Origin: a virus
Direction: 5' to 3' (one strand)
Length of the DNA: 23,239 nucleotides
IMG/VR virus record: IMGVR_UViG_3300033388_000530
Location: 1-23,239 of that record
Shown here: piece after piece, positions 15,957 to 23,239 of the stretch
How the letters are laid out: each line of letters begins with the position of its first letter
How positions within the stretch are numbered: position 1 is the stretch's first letter
Translations under genes and position numbers: made by a program
Notes under the pieces: model-generated
Database searches by the model: none
What the model saw: only the letters and a program-made list of their open reading frames with translations
Told to the model about the DNA's origin: nothing

Positions 15957-16717
15957 TGGAATTAGAGAAAGTTGTAAGAGAATTACTGATTGAAACAGGT
16001 CGAACTGAGCATAGGTTTTTTCAAGCCTTACAGCTTGGTATTTCTTGTTTGAGAGAATTAGAATTTGATGTAACAGGTTCTCCCGTTATAAAGGAATTAC
16101 CTGTTACAGAATTAGATACGGTTAATCTACCAGATGATTACTTGAACTATATTAGAGTAGGGTTTACTAATAAGCATGGTTATTTTCAGGAATTAGGTAG
16201 GAATAAAAATATTTCTTTAAATAGAACTTTAGACGATTGTGGGACAAGAATCAAGAAAAAAATTGATAATTCTGATCCTGATTATGCTTATAACGCTGCT
16301 TTTAGCGGGACTGAATACGGTTCAGCACACTACAGGAACAATGAAAATATTGGAAGGTATTACGGTTTAGGAGGTGGTACTAATGCTAATGGATCTTTTA
16401 AAATAGATAAGAACTACCAACAAATACAATTAGATTGCTATATTGGAGGTGACACAATTACATTAGAATATCTCGCAGATCCTAACAAGACAAATGGAGA
16501 GTTTGACGTTCATCCTTTCGCTGTTGAGACAGTTAAAGCTTGGATAGATTGGAAGTTGAATGAAAATAATCCTAATGTAAGTATAGCAGTTTCTCAGAGT
16601 AAGAAAATGTTATATGGTAGTAACAAGAAATTATTAAGGTCTAGAATGGCTTCTATGAGTGTACAAGATATGCTTCAAGCTTTTAGAAAAGGAAATAAGG
16701 CATCACCTAAATTTTAA
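15956..16717 (+). CDS. Tail-tube or ring-type protein (P22 gp4/T7 gp11-like position), 253 aa
   Basis: The helical N-terminus (about 1-37) is followed by VIKELPVTELDTVNLPDDYLNYIRVGF (given in parts: VIKELPV at 44-50, LPDDYLNYIRVGF at 58-70). That pattern of a strand, then LPDDY, is common in tail-tubular or adaptor proteins of podoviruses. A Gly/Asn-rich loop region (about 105-145) and a strand with GGDTITLEYLADP (about 164-176) precede a helical, basic C-terminus. It sits directly before the giant muzzle gene (2-base gap), as the adaptor next to the nozzle does in this phage group. It probably bridges portal or rings and muzzle. One GGTnnCACAnTT site is at 16448-16459. Confidence 0.7.
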   Translation: MELEKVVRELLIETGRTEHRFFQALQLGISCLRELEFDVTGSPVIKELPVTELDTVNLPDDYLNYIRVGFTNKHGYFQELGRNKNISLNRTLDDCGTRIKKKIDNSDPDYAYNAAFSGTEYGSAHYRNNENIGRYYGLGGGTNANGSFKIDKNYQQIQLDCYIGGDTITLEYLADPNKTNGEFDVHPFAVETVKAWIDWKLNENNPNVSIAVSQSKKMLYGSNKKLLRSRMASMSVQDMLQAFRKGNKASPKF

Positions 16718-16719
16718 GA

Positions 16720-19700
16720 ATGGGATACGAGAAGAGACAATTTTTATACGGTATGGATTTCGATACCGAAGAGAGATTGGTAGAACCAGGTTTCTCTAGA
16801 AAGAATGTTAACGTGAGAATAGGAGCGTCTACAGATGCTGGTGTGCTTTCTGCTGAAAATGTTCAGGGTAACACATTTATTCCAAATGTAGATCTTCCAT
16901 CAGGAGATAATAAAGTGATAGGCTCTTACTGGGATAAGCTAAGAGATTTAAGCTACTACTTCGTTTATAATGATGAGGGTAATCATGGTGTGTTTGAGTA
17001 TAACCATGTAGAGGGGAAGATAAAGACTGTTATGATAGCTGAAGTTTTAAATCTTCAAGCTGATCAATTAATAATACAAAAAGCAAAAAGTGGCATAGCT
17101 TATTCTTCTCCAATTCAGGAGGAGATTATAGATGCTATTAAATACCCACCATTATGCGCTCCTACAGCTTCGTATGAGACAGTAGGTTCAGGTGTTAACT
17201 ATTTGAATGATGTCATCTGGCAGTTTAAGGCTGCTTATGTATATGATGATAAAGAGGTGAGTGCTTTCTCTCCGATTTCAATTCAGGTATTACCAAGTTC
17301 TAATTGTTTAGATAATGATACTCAAGGTGACACAATTCGTATAGTAATCCCTAAAGGAGGAGAGCTAGTAGAAAGAGTTATAATAGCAGGAAGAGAAGGT
17401 AACTTAAGTGACTTCTTAGAAATAATAGATCAAGATGTATCAGATTACACTGTAGACTCTAATGGAGATTACGTGTATGACTTTAAGAATGATGGAATAT
17501 ACAATGCGGTATCTCTTCCTCAGTCTAATAAATTATTTGATAATGTCCCTCAAACAGCTAAAGCTCAGGAGTACATAGAGAGCAATAGAATAGCTTACGG
17601 TAATATCACAGAGGGATATGATAATGTAGATGTAGATTTTGATTTAGATGTAACTTATGAGGATGAGGTAGAAACTACTACAAACACTATTAAGGGTCGT
17701 TTAAGGATATCTCAAACAGGAGCAGATTCAGATTTTGCTTTATTTCAGCCTATTCATAGTTATAACGGTGAGTATGTTTATGGTGGCTTCAATAGGGATA
17801 GAGGTTCATTTGGAGATCCAGATGCTTTTGAAGAGGATTTAGCTTCTGATTTTAGGCAAGACATACCATTAGGAGGGTTTGTATTATACCTAGCTGGTAC
17901 AGACTATTACACTGTATCTAAACAGCTAAGAGGTAATCCTGATGGTTCAGCTATTCAGGATTCTAATAATGTTTATAGTTCAGGCTCTAAGAGTAATAGA
18001 AATATAATAAGGGATGAGTTACAAGGTTCTTCATCAGCTCCTGCTCCTTATAACCAATCAAGGGTTTGGTCAACATGGCAATTTGATAACGTACCTGATG
18101 GTACTTATATACTTAGAGTAGCTTCTAATATGACTACTTCTCAGGATTTACTAGATCCAGATAGGGGTTATCAAAAGACTTCTCCTTTATTAAACAGGGT
18201 AGGGTTTAATATGACTAGTAGTTCTTCTCAAACAATAGAGAAGGAGTTAGTGGTTACTGTTCAGAATAATCAGATATTAGAAAATATAGAGGTTGTTATA
18301 GCTGATTTATCAAGTCCAGGGGTGTTTAGTAATGCTTTTGGAATGGCTGGGTATTTAATAGATGCGGGTGATAATTATGAGCCAGATAGTGTTTCTGACG
18401 CTTTAGGCGAGCAGAGGGTTGAATTATCTGCTGTTAATGTAGGCTTAGGCACAGGATCGGATTACGTTGTAACAGATCATAACGGTTTCTTTTTCCAAAG
18501 AAAGAAAAGTGCTATATCTTTGTACGATATAGTAACTGGTGATTACAATACAACTACCTCTCAAAGAAAAGGTTATAACTTGTTTGATACATCAACCAAT
18601 CCTAGTTTTGCTTCGTTAGTCAGTCAAAGTGCAGATGCAACTAAATACTTTGTTGTGTCATTGAATAATGATGATGTTAGTAATTATGCTAGGACTGTTG
18701 TTTTAGCAAGTGTTAGGGATACTTTAGGAAGCCCAGCTTCAGGTGTTTCTATAGTTCCTACTAATAGTGGTGGTTTATCTACGGATAGTTTAGGTCAAAG
18801 AAATTTTATAATATACGCTCCTGCTAATTTCGGTTCAGGCACATCTAGAAGAGAGGCTGATTTTTATGCTTATGGTTCTGCTAGTTGTAATGCTTCATTT
18901 AACTTTGACTCTTTATCATTTGCGGATTATATAGGTGTTAATAATCAGAATATAAACACATTAACATCGCTTCCTATATGGATTATAACTGTAAGTGATA
19001 TATCTTCCACACCAAGATTAAAGAATGGTGGTAAGTATAGCTTCGGTTTAGTTTATTACGATAGAGCTAATAGAAGTGGAGCTACTAATGTTGGTGATAA
19101 TTCAGAATTATCATTACCTTTTTATACAGAGGTTAACCCTTCTATAACTACAGCTCCTATTGTTGGTTGGCAGATTAATAGTTTAGCTCCTAATTGGGCT
19201 ACTCATTACCAATGGGTTAGAACTCCTAATACAGCAATCAATAACTATCTTCAGTGGTATACTGATGAGGTTGGATACATTGATTCTTCTGGGGGTAATT
19301 CAAACTTTAATGACGGAACTATAATAGAGTTAGATATAACTAATTTAACAGAGGAATATAAAACTGCTAATCCAGATTCAGTGTTGGTTTATGACTTTAC
19401 TGAAGGAGATAGGGTAAGATTAATAAAAGATAGTAATGGTGCTTATTTAAGTACTTATATAGATTTAAAAGTCCTTTCTTTTGAGACGGGGATATTGCAA
19501 GTAGAGAATAGGTCTGATGTTCCAGATTTAGAGGATGGTGTATTTTTTGAGATATACACTCCTAAGTTGGATGTTGAAGCAGATATATACTATGAGATAG
19601 GGGAATGTTTGGAGGTGTTGAAAGATGTAGATGCTCAGGGTAACACAATTAGCTACCATCAAGGTCGTACACAAGACCAAGATCCATTTAATCCATCAGG

Positions 19701-21171
19701 AACTCCTGCTGTAGGTATTTTCATTGGAGGGGATACTTACTACAGAACAAGAGGTGCGATAGCTACAGGAGGTGTGTTTAACACTTCTATAGATAGTCAG
19801 TTGTTCTCAGACTTCTGGCAATCAAGAGTTTCAGACATAGGAAGACCAAATATTATAGACAATGATGCGAAGACTGTTAATAGAATTTCTACTATTTATT
19901 ATTCTGATCGCTTTATACCAGAAACTAATATTAATGGGTTGAACAGTTACTTTGATACTTCTTTCGAGACGTATGACAGAAAGTACGGTTCTATTCAGAA
20001 ATTATATTCTCAGGATAAGCGTTTAGATTGTTACCAAGAGACAAAGGTTGGTAAAATTTTAGTAGAAGAGAATGTAATCTTTGATCAATTCGATCAGGGA
20101 ACTATTGCATCCTCAGAAAAGGTATTATCGAAGATTATCTACTACAAAGGAGAGTATGGGACTTTGAACCCAGAAAGCTTTACAGAAAACGAAGGTAGAA
20201 GATATTTCTTTGATATTAGAAATGGAAAGGTTTTAAGATTATCTAATGATGGTTTGACTCCTATTTCAGATAAAAAGATGCACTCTTATTTCGAGAGTAA
20301 AAGTAATTTCTATTCATCTTTTGGGTTGATTCCTGAAGTGTGGGGATGTTATGATGAGAACTTTGATGAATACATCATAGCTTTTGGCTCTTTAAGCCGT
20401 CCTGAAGGGTTTACTCCTGATGACTTAGCTTTGGTATCATCTCAAGCTCAAACTATCACAGAAGAGAGGAATGGGCTTACTTACACATTTGATATAATAT
20501 ATGATGGTAATGACCAAGGAGTGCCAACAGAGTTTGATGTAGTTCTAGATAGAGCTAACGGTACATATGTTATCAATAGTTCAGCAGGTGATATTACTTT
20601 AGATAGACAAAAGATTCTAGCTATTCCACCTGAGACTTTAGCTTATTCAGAGAGAACAGGTTTCTGGACTTCGTTCTACACTTATTCTCCTGAGTGCATG
20701 GTGAGAGTAGGTATTGATTTCTTAAGCTTTAGAAATGGTCAGGCTTACTTGCATAATACAAGTAACGCTAAGAGAAATAGTTTCTATGGAGAGGATAATT
20801 CTAGTGAGGTTTGGGTTATATTCAACCAAGCTCCAAGTAATGTAAAAGTATACCAAGCTTTAAGTGAGGAATCGGATACAGTGTGGGAGGCTTATGAGAT
20901 TTTAACTCAGAACGGTCAGGAGAGTAGTTTGATATTGGATGATTTCTCAGTGTCTTATGGTCAAGGTCACACACTTTATAGTAAGGAAAACATCCATTAC
21001 GCAGCATTATGGAAAGACATAAACACTCCTAATGTGGCTATACCATTATTAGAGGGAGATTCTATGAGAGATGTGAGTGTATTAGTCAAGTTGATTAATG
21101 GTTCAACAGATGAAGAAAGGTTATTTGCAACAAGCATGAACTATTCTTTATCGGAAAGAAGCAATAGATAA
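16720..21171 (+). CDS. Giant muzzle or tail nozzle protein, 1483 aa
   Basis: This is the largest gene of the window and corresponds in place and size to the crAss-like muzzle protein, formerly tail stabilisation protein, which forms the end of the short tail. The N-terminal 70 residues are diagnostic in style: GFSRKNVNVRIGASTDAGVL (24-43), then ENVQGN and LPSGDNKVIGSYWD. These resemble P22 gp10- and T7 gp12-like nozzle proteins, where an ENV-GN loop precedes a beta-propeller-like body. The rest is long beta-rich repeats of Asp, Ser, Tyr and Asn with few cysteines; a YDRANRSGATN segment near 790 recalls the same family. There is no signal peptide or visible enzyme motif. Four GGTnnCACAnTT sites occur. 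It shares a likely transcript with the rings (2-base gap upstream). Confidence 0.85.
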   Translation: MGYEKRQFLYGMDFDTEERLVEPGFSRKNVNVRIGASTDAGVLSAENVQGNTFIPNVDLPSGDNKVIGSYWDKLRDLSYYFVYNDEGNHGVFEYNHVEGKIKTVMIAEVLNLQADQLIIQKAKSGIAYSSPIQEEIIDAIKYPPLCAPTASYETVGSGVNYLNDVIWQFKAAYVYDDKEVSAFSPISIQVLPSSNCLDNDTQGDTIRIVIPKGGELVERVIIAGREGNLSDFLEIIDQDVSDYTVDSNGDYVYDFKNDGIYNAVSLPQSNKLFDNVPQTAKAQEYIESNRIAYGNITEGYDNVDVDFDLDVTYEDEVETTTNTIKGRLRISQTGADSDFALFQPIHSYNGEYVYGGFNRDRGSFGDPDAFEEDLASDFRQDIPLGGFVLYLAGTDYYTVSKQLRGNPDGSAIQDSNNVYSSGSKSNRNIIRDELQGSSSAPAPYNQSRVWSTWQFDNVPDGTYILRVASNMTTSQDLLDPDRGYQKTSPLLNRVGFNMTSSSSQTIEKELVVTVQNNQILENIEVVIADLSSPGVFSNAFGMAGYLIDAGDNYEPDSVSDALGEQRVELSAVNVGLGTGSDYVVTDHNGFFFQRKKSAISLYDIVTGDYNTTTSQRKGYNLFDTSTNPSFASLVSQSADATKYFVVSLNNDDVSNYARTVVLASVRDTLGSPASGVSIVPTNSGGLSTDSLGQRNFIIYAPANFGSGTSRREADFYAYGSASCNASFNFDSLSFADYIGVNNQNINTLTSLPIWIITVSDISSTPRLKNGGKYSFGLVYYDRANRSGATNVGDNSELSLPFYTEVNPSITTAPIVGWQINSLAPNWATHYQWVRTPNTAINNYLQWYTDEVGYIDSSGGNSNFNDGTIIELDITNLTEEYKTANPDSVLVYDFTEGDRVRLIKDSNGAYLSTYIDLKVLSFETGILQVENRSDVPDLEDGVFFEIYTPKLDVEADIYYEIGECLEVLKDVDAQGNTISYHQGRTQDQDPFNPSGTPAVGIFIGGDTYYRTRGAIATGGVFNTSIDSQLFSDFWQSRVSDIGRPNIIDNDAKTVNRISTIYYSDRFIPETNINGLNSYFDTSFETYDRKYGSIQKLYSQDKRLDCYQETKVGKILVEENVIFDQFDQGTIASSEKVLSKIIYYKGEYGTLNPESFTENEGRRYFFDIRNGKVLRLSNDGLTPISDKKMHSYFESKSNFYSSFGLIPEVWGCYDENFDEYIIAFGSLSRPEGFTPDDLALVSSQAQTITEERNGLTYTFDIIYDGNDQGVPTEFDVVLDRANGTYVINSSAGDITLDRQKILAIPPETLAYSERTGFWTSFYTYSPECMVRVGIDFLSFRNGQAYLHNTSNAKRNSFYGEDNSSEVWVIFNQAPSNVKVYQALSEESDTVWEAYEILTQNGQESSLILDDFSVSYGQGHTLYSKENIHYAALWKDINTPNVAIPLLEGDSMRDVSVLVKLINGSTDEERLFATSMNYSLSERSNR

Positions 21172-21182
21172 GATAAATTTAT

Positions 21183-21190
21183 TAAATTAG
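21183..21190 (+). promoter_or_regulatory. Putative -7 box (TAAATTAG) before the cargo genes
   Basis: One mismatch to TAnnTTTG in the 33-base gap after the muzzle gene, 14 bases before ATG 21205. No terminator is seen in this gap, so the box may only boost read-through transcription. Weak evidence. Confidence 0.25.
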
Positions 21191-21204
21191 TAAAAAAGAC
21201 GATT

Positions 21205-22026
21205 ATGGAATTAGGAGTATTAGCAGCTATACCAGCAGTGGCTCAAGCAGGTACAGGAATCTACCAAGCTGTAAAAGGGAATAGATTAGCAAACTCTATG
21301 GAGAGACCTAATTTTGAAATCCCTCAAGAGATATTAGATAATCTTACAGATTCTCAAATGCAAGCATTAAGAGGTATGCCTGCTGAACAGAAGCAACAAT
21401 ATATAGATAATGTAATGCGTTCACAACAGGCTGCGTTAGGAGCTATGGGTGATAGAAAAGCAGGTCTAGCAGGTTTAGGTGGTGTTCAGCAGAATGCTAT
21501 TGATGCTTATAGGAATATGTTATCAATGGATGCTCAACAGCGTCAAGTTAATGAACAAGCACTTCAAGGTGTTCGTTCTAATGTAGCTGACTATAAGGAT
21601 AAGCAATTTCAAGTGAATCAGTTAGATCCTTATAATCAGACTATGCAAGCAGCGGAAGCTATGAAAGGAGCTGGTATTCAGAATATGATGGGTGGAGTTA
21701 CTTCAGGTGCTCAGATGGGCTTGGATTATGGAATGTTCCAGCAGTATATGAATATGCTAAAAGGAAGTCCAGCTAGTGATCCTGCTAAACCAGTTGATAT
21801 AACAGCGGAAACTACAACAGTATTAGATAGTCAGCCCGCTTACTCAACACCTACTGAGGGATTGACAAGATCTGTAGAGCCGAATGTTTATTTAAATCAA
21901 GGAATATCTCCTAATACAAGTGCTCAAATGATTAATGAGTTACAGCAAGGGCAATATCCTTTTGCTAATAGAGGTGTTTACGGTGCTATGAGACCTATTA
22001 ATCGTTTTTCTAACACAGGACAATAA
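21205..22026 (+). CDS. Cargo or ejection-type virion protein, 273 aa
   Basis: The N-terminus is a short hydrophobic, Ala/Gly-rich helix (residues 3-24, LGVLAAIPAVAQAGTGIYQA), followed by RPNFEIP and then Gln/Met/Ala-rich helices to about residue 185. A Gly/Met-rich stretch (153-183) resembles membrane-active ejection proteins. The C-terminus is a Pro/Thr/Ser/Asn-rich tail. In crAss-like and other podoviruses, proteins of this style downstream of the muzzle are packed inside the virion and ejected into the host; opening residues of this kind are common in Bacteroidota phages. The function is inferred from position and composition. The next gene starts 3 bases after the stop. Confidence 0.65.
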   Translation: MELGVLAAIPAVAQAGTGIYQAVKGNRLANSMERPNFEIPQEILDNLTDSQMQALRGMPAEQKQQYIDNVMRSQQAALGAMGDRKAGLAGLGGVQQNAIDAYRNMLSMDAQQRQVNEQALQGVRSNVADYKDKQFQVNQLDPYNQTMQAAEAMKGAGIQNMMGGVTSGAQMGLDYGMFQQYMNMLKGSPASDPAKPVDITAETTTVLDSQPAYSTPTEGLTRSVEPNVYLNQGISPNTSAQMINELQQGQYPFANRGVYGAMRPINRFSNTGQ

Positions 22027-22029
22027 GAT

Positions 22030-22245
22030 ATGACTTCAGGAAATTTAGGAATATACAACTCTTATAAAAGAGAAGAAGCAATGGAGGAAGTTAGATCTAC
22101 TCCATTTTCTGTTAATCAAGAGCCGATGGTAGAGCAGCCTCAAGGTCGCACATTTACCCCAGAGGATCATCAAAGATACGCAGAGTTAAGAAGGTTAATC
22201 GCAGAGAATAAACAAAAAACAAAAGAGAATGGCAACACCAAGTAA
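22030..22245 (+). CDS. Small hydrophilic protein, 71 aa
   Basis: No family is recognised. The protein is charged, with a predicted helix in the C-terminal half (HQRYAELRRLIAENKQK) and no cysteines. It lies 3 bases after the cargo-type gene and overlaps the next gene by 17 bases in another frame, so it belongs to the same co-translated set. A GGTnnCACAnTT site at 22144-22155 uses CGC for Arg, a rare codon in this AT-rich genome. Its role may be a small virion or cargo chaperone component; that is a guess. Confidence 0.55.
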   Translation: MTSGNLGIYNSYKREEAMEEVRSTPFSVNQEPMVEQPQGRTFTPEDHQRYAELRRLIAENKQKTKENGNTK

Positions 22246-22576
22246 TCCAACTGGTATATCTACAGGACAAGGGAGAGGAGAGGCACAAGTATTTGGTAGT
22301 ACTTATAATCCTTTTTTTAAGGATAAGTTAACGGATGCAAAAGCAAAGAACAAAGAAGTAACTGACGCTATGGCTAAGTTGTCAGACCCTGGTAGTTTAT
22401 GGTCTAGAGATGTTCAGGCTTTCAAGCCTAAGTTAGACGGTCTTAGACAGTTCTATATAGATAATGCTCAGAAGATTATTAAAGGTGATTTTGATACTAC
22501 TTTAAAATTAAAGGAATTGCAAAATGACGCTTCTCAATATATAGCTTCATCGAAGTCTACTGAGAAGAAGCTTTAA
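22229..22576 (+). CDS. N-terminal part of a cargo-type virion protein, interrupted by a frameshift (115 aa)
   Basis: The protein starts with a disordered Thr/Gly/Ser/Gln-rich leader (about 1-30) and continues as charged helix (30-115), in the style of the large internal proteins encoded after the muzzle in crAss-like phages. The frame stops at TAA 22574-22576 after STEKKL. Coding sequence of the same character continues at once in the -1 frame to the window end. Adding one base near 22568-22576 would join the two frames smoothly, for example giving EKKALKAVRNNPDKF. No classical X-XXY-YYZ slippery site lies in phase before the stop. A real deletion, a sequencing indel in the T or A run, or unusual recoding are all possible. 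Confidence 0.55.
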   Translation: MATPSNPTGISTGQGRGEAQVFGSTYNPFFKDKLTDAKAKNKEVTDAMAKLSDPGSLWSRDVQAFKPKLDGLRQFYIDNAQKIIKGDFDTTLKLKELQNDASQYIASSKSTEKKL

Positions 22577-23239
22577 AGGCTGTAAGGAATAATCCAGATA
22601 AATTCTACAAGAAAGATGTAGATAGAATAATGTCTTTTGGTTCTCAGGGTAATGCTGGGAATTTTGATTTTTCAGACTCTTCTTTAAGACCTTTGTATGA
22701 TTCAAAGAATGTTGTTCCTGATTTACAAAAGCAAATAAAAGACTTAGGTTATGATCTTGACCAATTAGAGGTTAAGACAATACCAGGTACAGATGTTGAA
22801 GTTCTAGTTGATTCAGAAGGTCAGAAAGTGGATATAGAAGCTTTGATGTCTGCTAGAAAAGCTTCAGATAGTGCTTTCTATTCTGAAGAGCAGGTAAATG
22901 AGATATGGACTCCTGAGTTCTCTAATAACGTTGAAAGTGTTTTAAAGGATACTATTAATAAGAATAGAAAGTCAAGTCAGGTGATGGATTGGAAGGCTAA
23001 AGCGGATTATAGATCTAATATTAATAAAACTAAAAATCCATTAAATATTTCAGATGATTTAACTGTAAAAGAGAATATACCTACAGCTTGGCAAAAGGGA
23101 GGTGTTGGAGTTACTTCAGGAGCTGTAACTAAAAAATATCCTCTTAATTTTGAGCCTGGAAAGGTTAAGATATCATTTAGTGGAAGTCCAGATGCTGTAT
23201 ATACTTCAGGAGAGTACAACTTTAAGTATGCTCCTAAGT
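22564..23239 (+). CDS. Continuation of the frameshifted cargo-type gene, partial at window end (225 codons)
   Basis: From just after a TGA at 22561-22563 this frame stays open to the last full codon at 23236-23238. Its product is charged and Ser/Lys/Asp-rich, e.g. KAVRNNPDKFYKKDVDRIM near the start and a basic stretch around 22960-23040. It has no good start codon at its beginning and continues the sense of the preceding 115-aa reading frame, so I treat it as the C-terminal continuation of that protein. The 3' end lies beyond the window. No enzyme motif is recognised; a virion internal or cargo role is inferred from position only. Confidence 0.6.

Larger units (their letters stand above)
7354..22155 (+). 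repeat. Dispersed 12-base motif GGTnnCACAnTT, ten copies in coding DNA
   Basis: Exact matches start at 7354, 11480, 13498, 13870, 16448, 16867, 17326, 19639, 20965 and 22144. All are on the + strand and all have GGT as a codon. They encode G-x-T followed by Ile, Phe or Leu, with x being Asp (six), Asn (two), His or Arg. The codon for x always ends in C. Eight of ten continue with A after nTT, and six are preceded by TCA(A/G). Genes hit are the scaffold candidate, the 594- and 620-aa proteins (one and two), the 253-aa protein, the muzzle (four) and the 71-aa protein. The meaning is unknown. Confidence 0.7.

Noticed and set aside
22572-22578. TTTAAAG as a programmed -1 frameshift site
   Set aside because: The heptamer is in phase with the downstream frame, not the upstream one, so it cannot act as a standard X-XXY-YYZ slippery site here.
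150-23239. Alternative genetic code, because no gene in the window ends in TGA
   Set aside because: TAA and TAG both act as stops at sensible gene ends, TGA is not used inside any frame, and TAA preference is expected in AT-rich DNA.

Overview
The window is a dense, AT-rich, one-direction virion-morphogenesis module of a tailed double-stranded DNA phage. Every convincing gene is on the + strand. Gene order and protein sizes match the short-tailed crAss-like phages (Crassvirales): small gene, large terminase, portal, scaffold-like protein, major capsid protein, two large beta-rich surface-type proteins, three neck or ring-type proteins, a giant muzzle or nozzle protein (1483 aa), then helical Gln/Met-rich cargo-type proteins. 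A Bacteroidota host, probably a flavobacterium, is suggested by A-rich start regions without Shine-Dalgarno sequences, by -7-like boxes of the form TAnnTT(T/A)G, and by resemblance to marine crAss-like phages such as those of Cellulophaga. Family names are from recognition of order, length and motifs; no database search was possible.

Bases 1-1460 hold a strikingly long imperfect RNA hairpin (32-114), two small zinc-ribbon-like proteins, a compact predicted three-way-junction RNA between them (399-448), a PD-(D/E)xK-type nuclease, a terminator, and a 33-bp tandem repeat with 2.25 copies. Bases 1461-2218 hold a 101-aa unknown and a 120-aa protein whose codon use and private terminator suggest high expression. 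Bases 2252-9759 form the packaging and head block: a small helical protein, TerL, portal, scaffold candidate and major capsid protein, closed by a 7-bp GC-rich terminator. Bases 9781-10930 are a single 364-aa gene with its own terminator. Bases 10970-21171 are the neck, surface-fibre and tail block, with several TAATG stop/start overlaps that imply translational coupling. Bases 21205-23239 begin the cargo block; its last gene carries an apparent one-base frameshift near 22570 and runs off the window.

Together these genes package DNA (TerL and partners), build the head (portal, scaffold, capsid), close the neck and short tail (rings, muzzle) and load proteins to be ejected into the host. The most interesting unexplained signal is a dispersed 12-base motif, GGTnnCACAnTT. 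It occurs ten times, always in the same codon phase, in six structural genes. Its fixed C in the wobble position of four different codons hints at selection on the nucleotide sequence as well as the protein.
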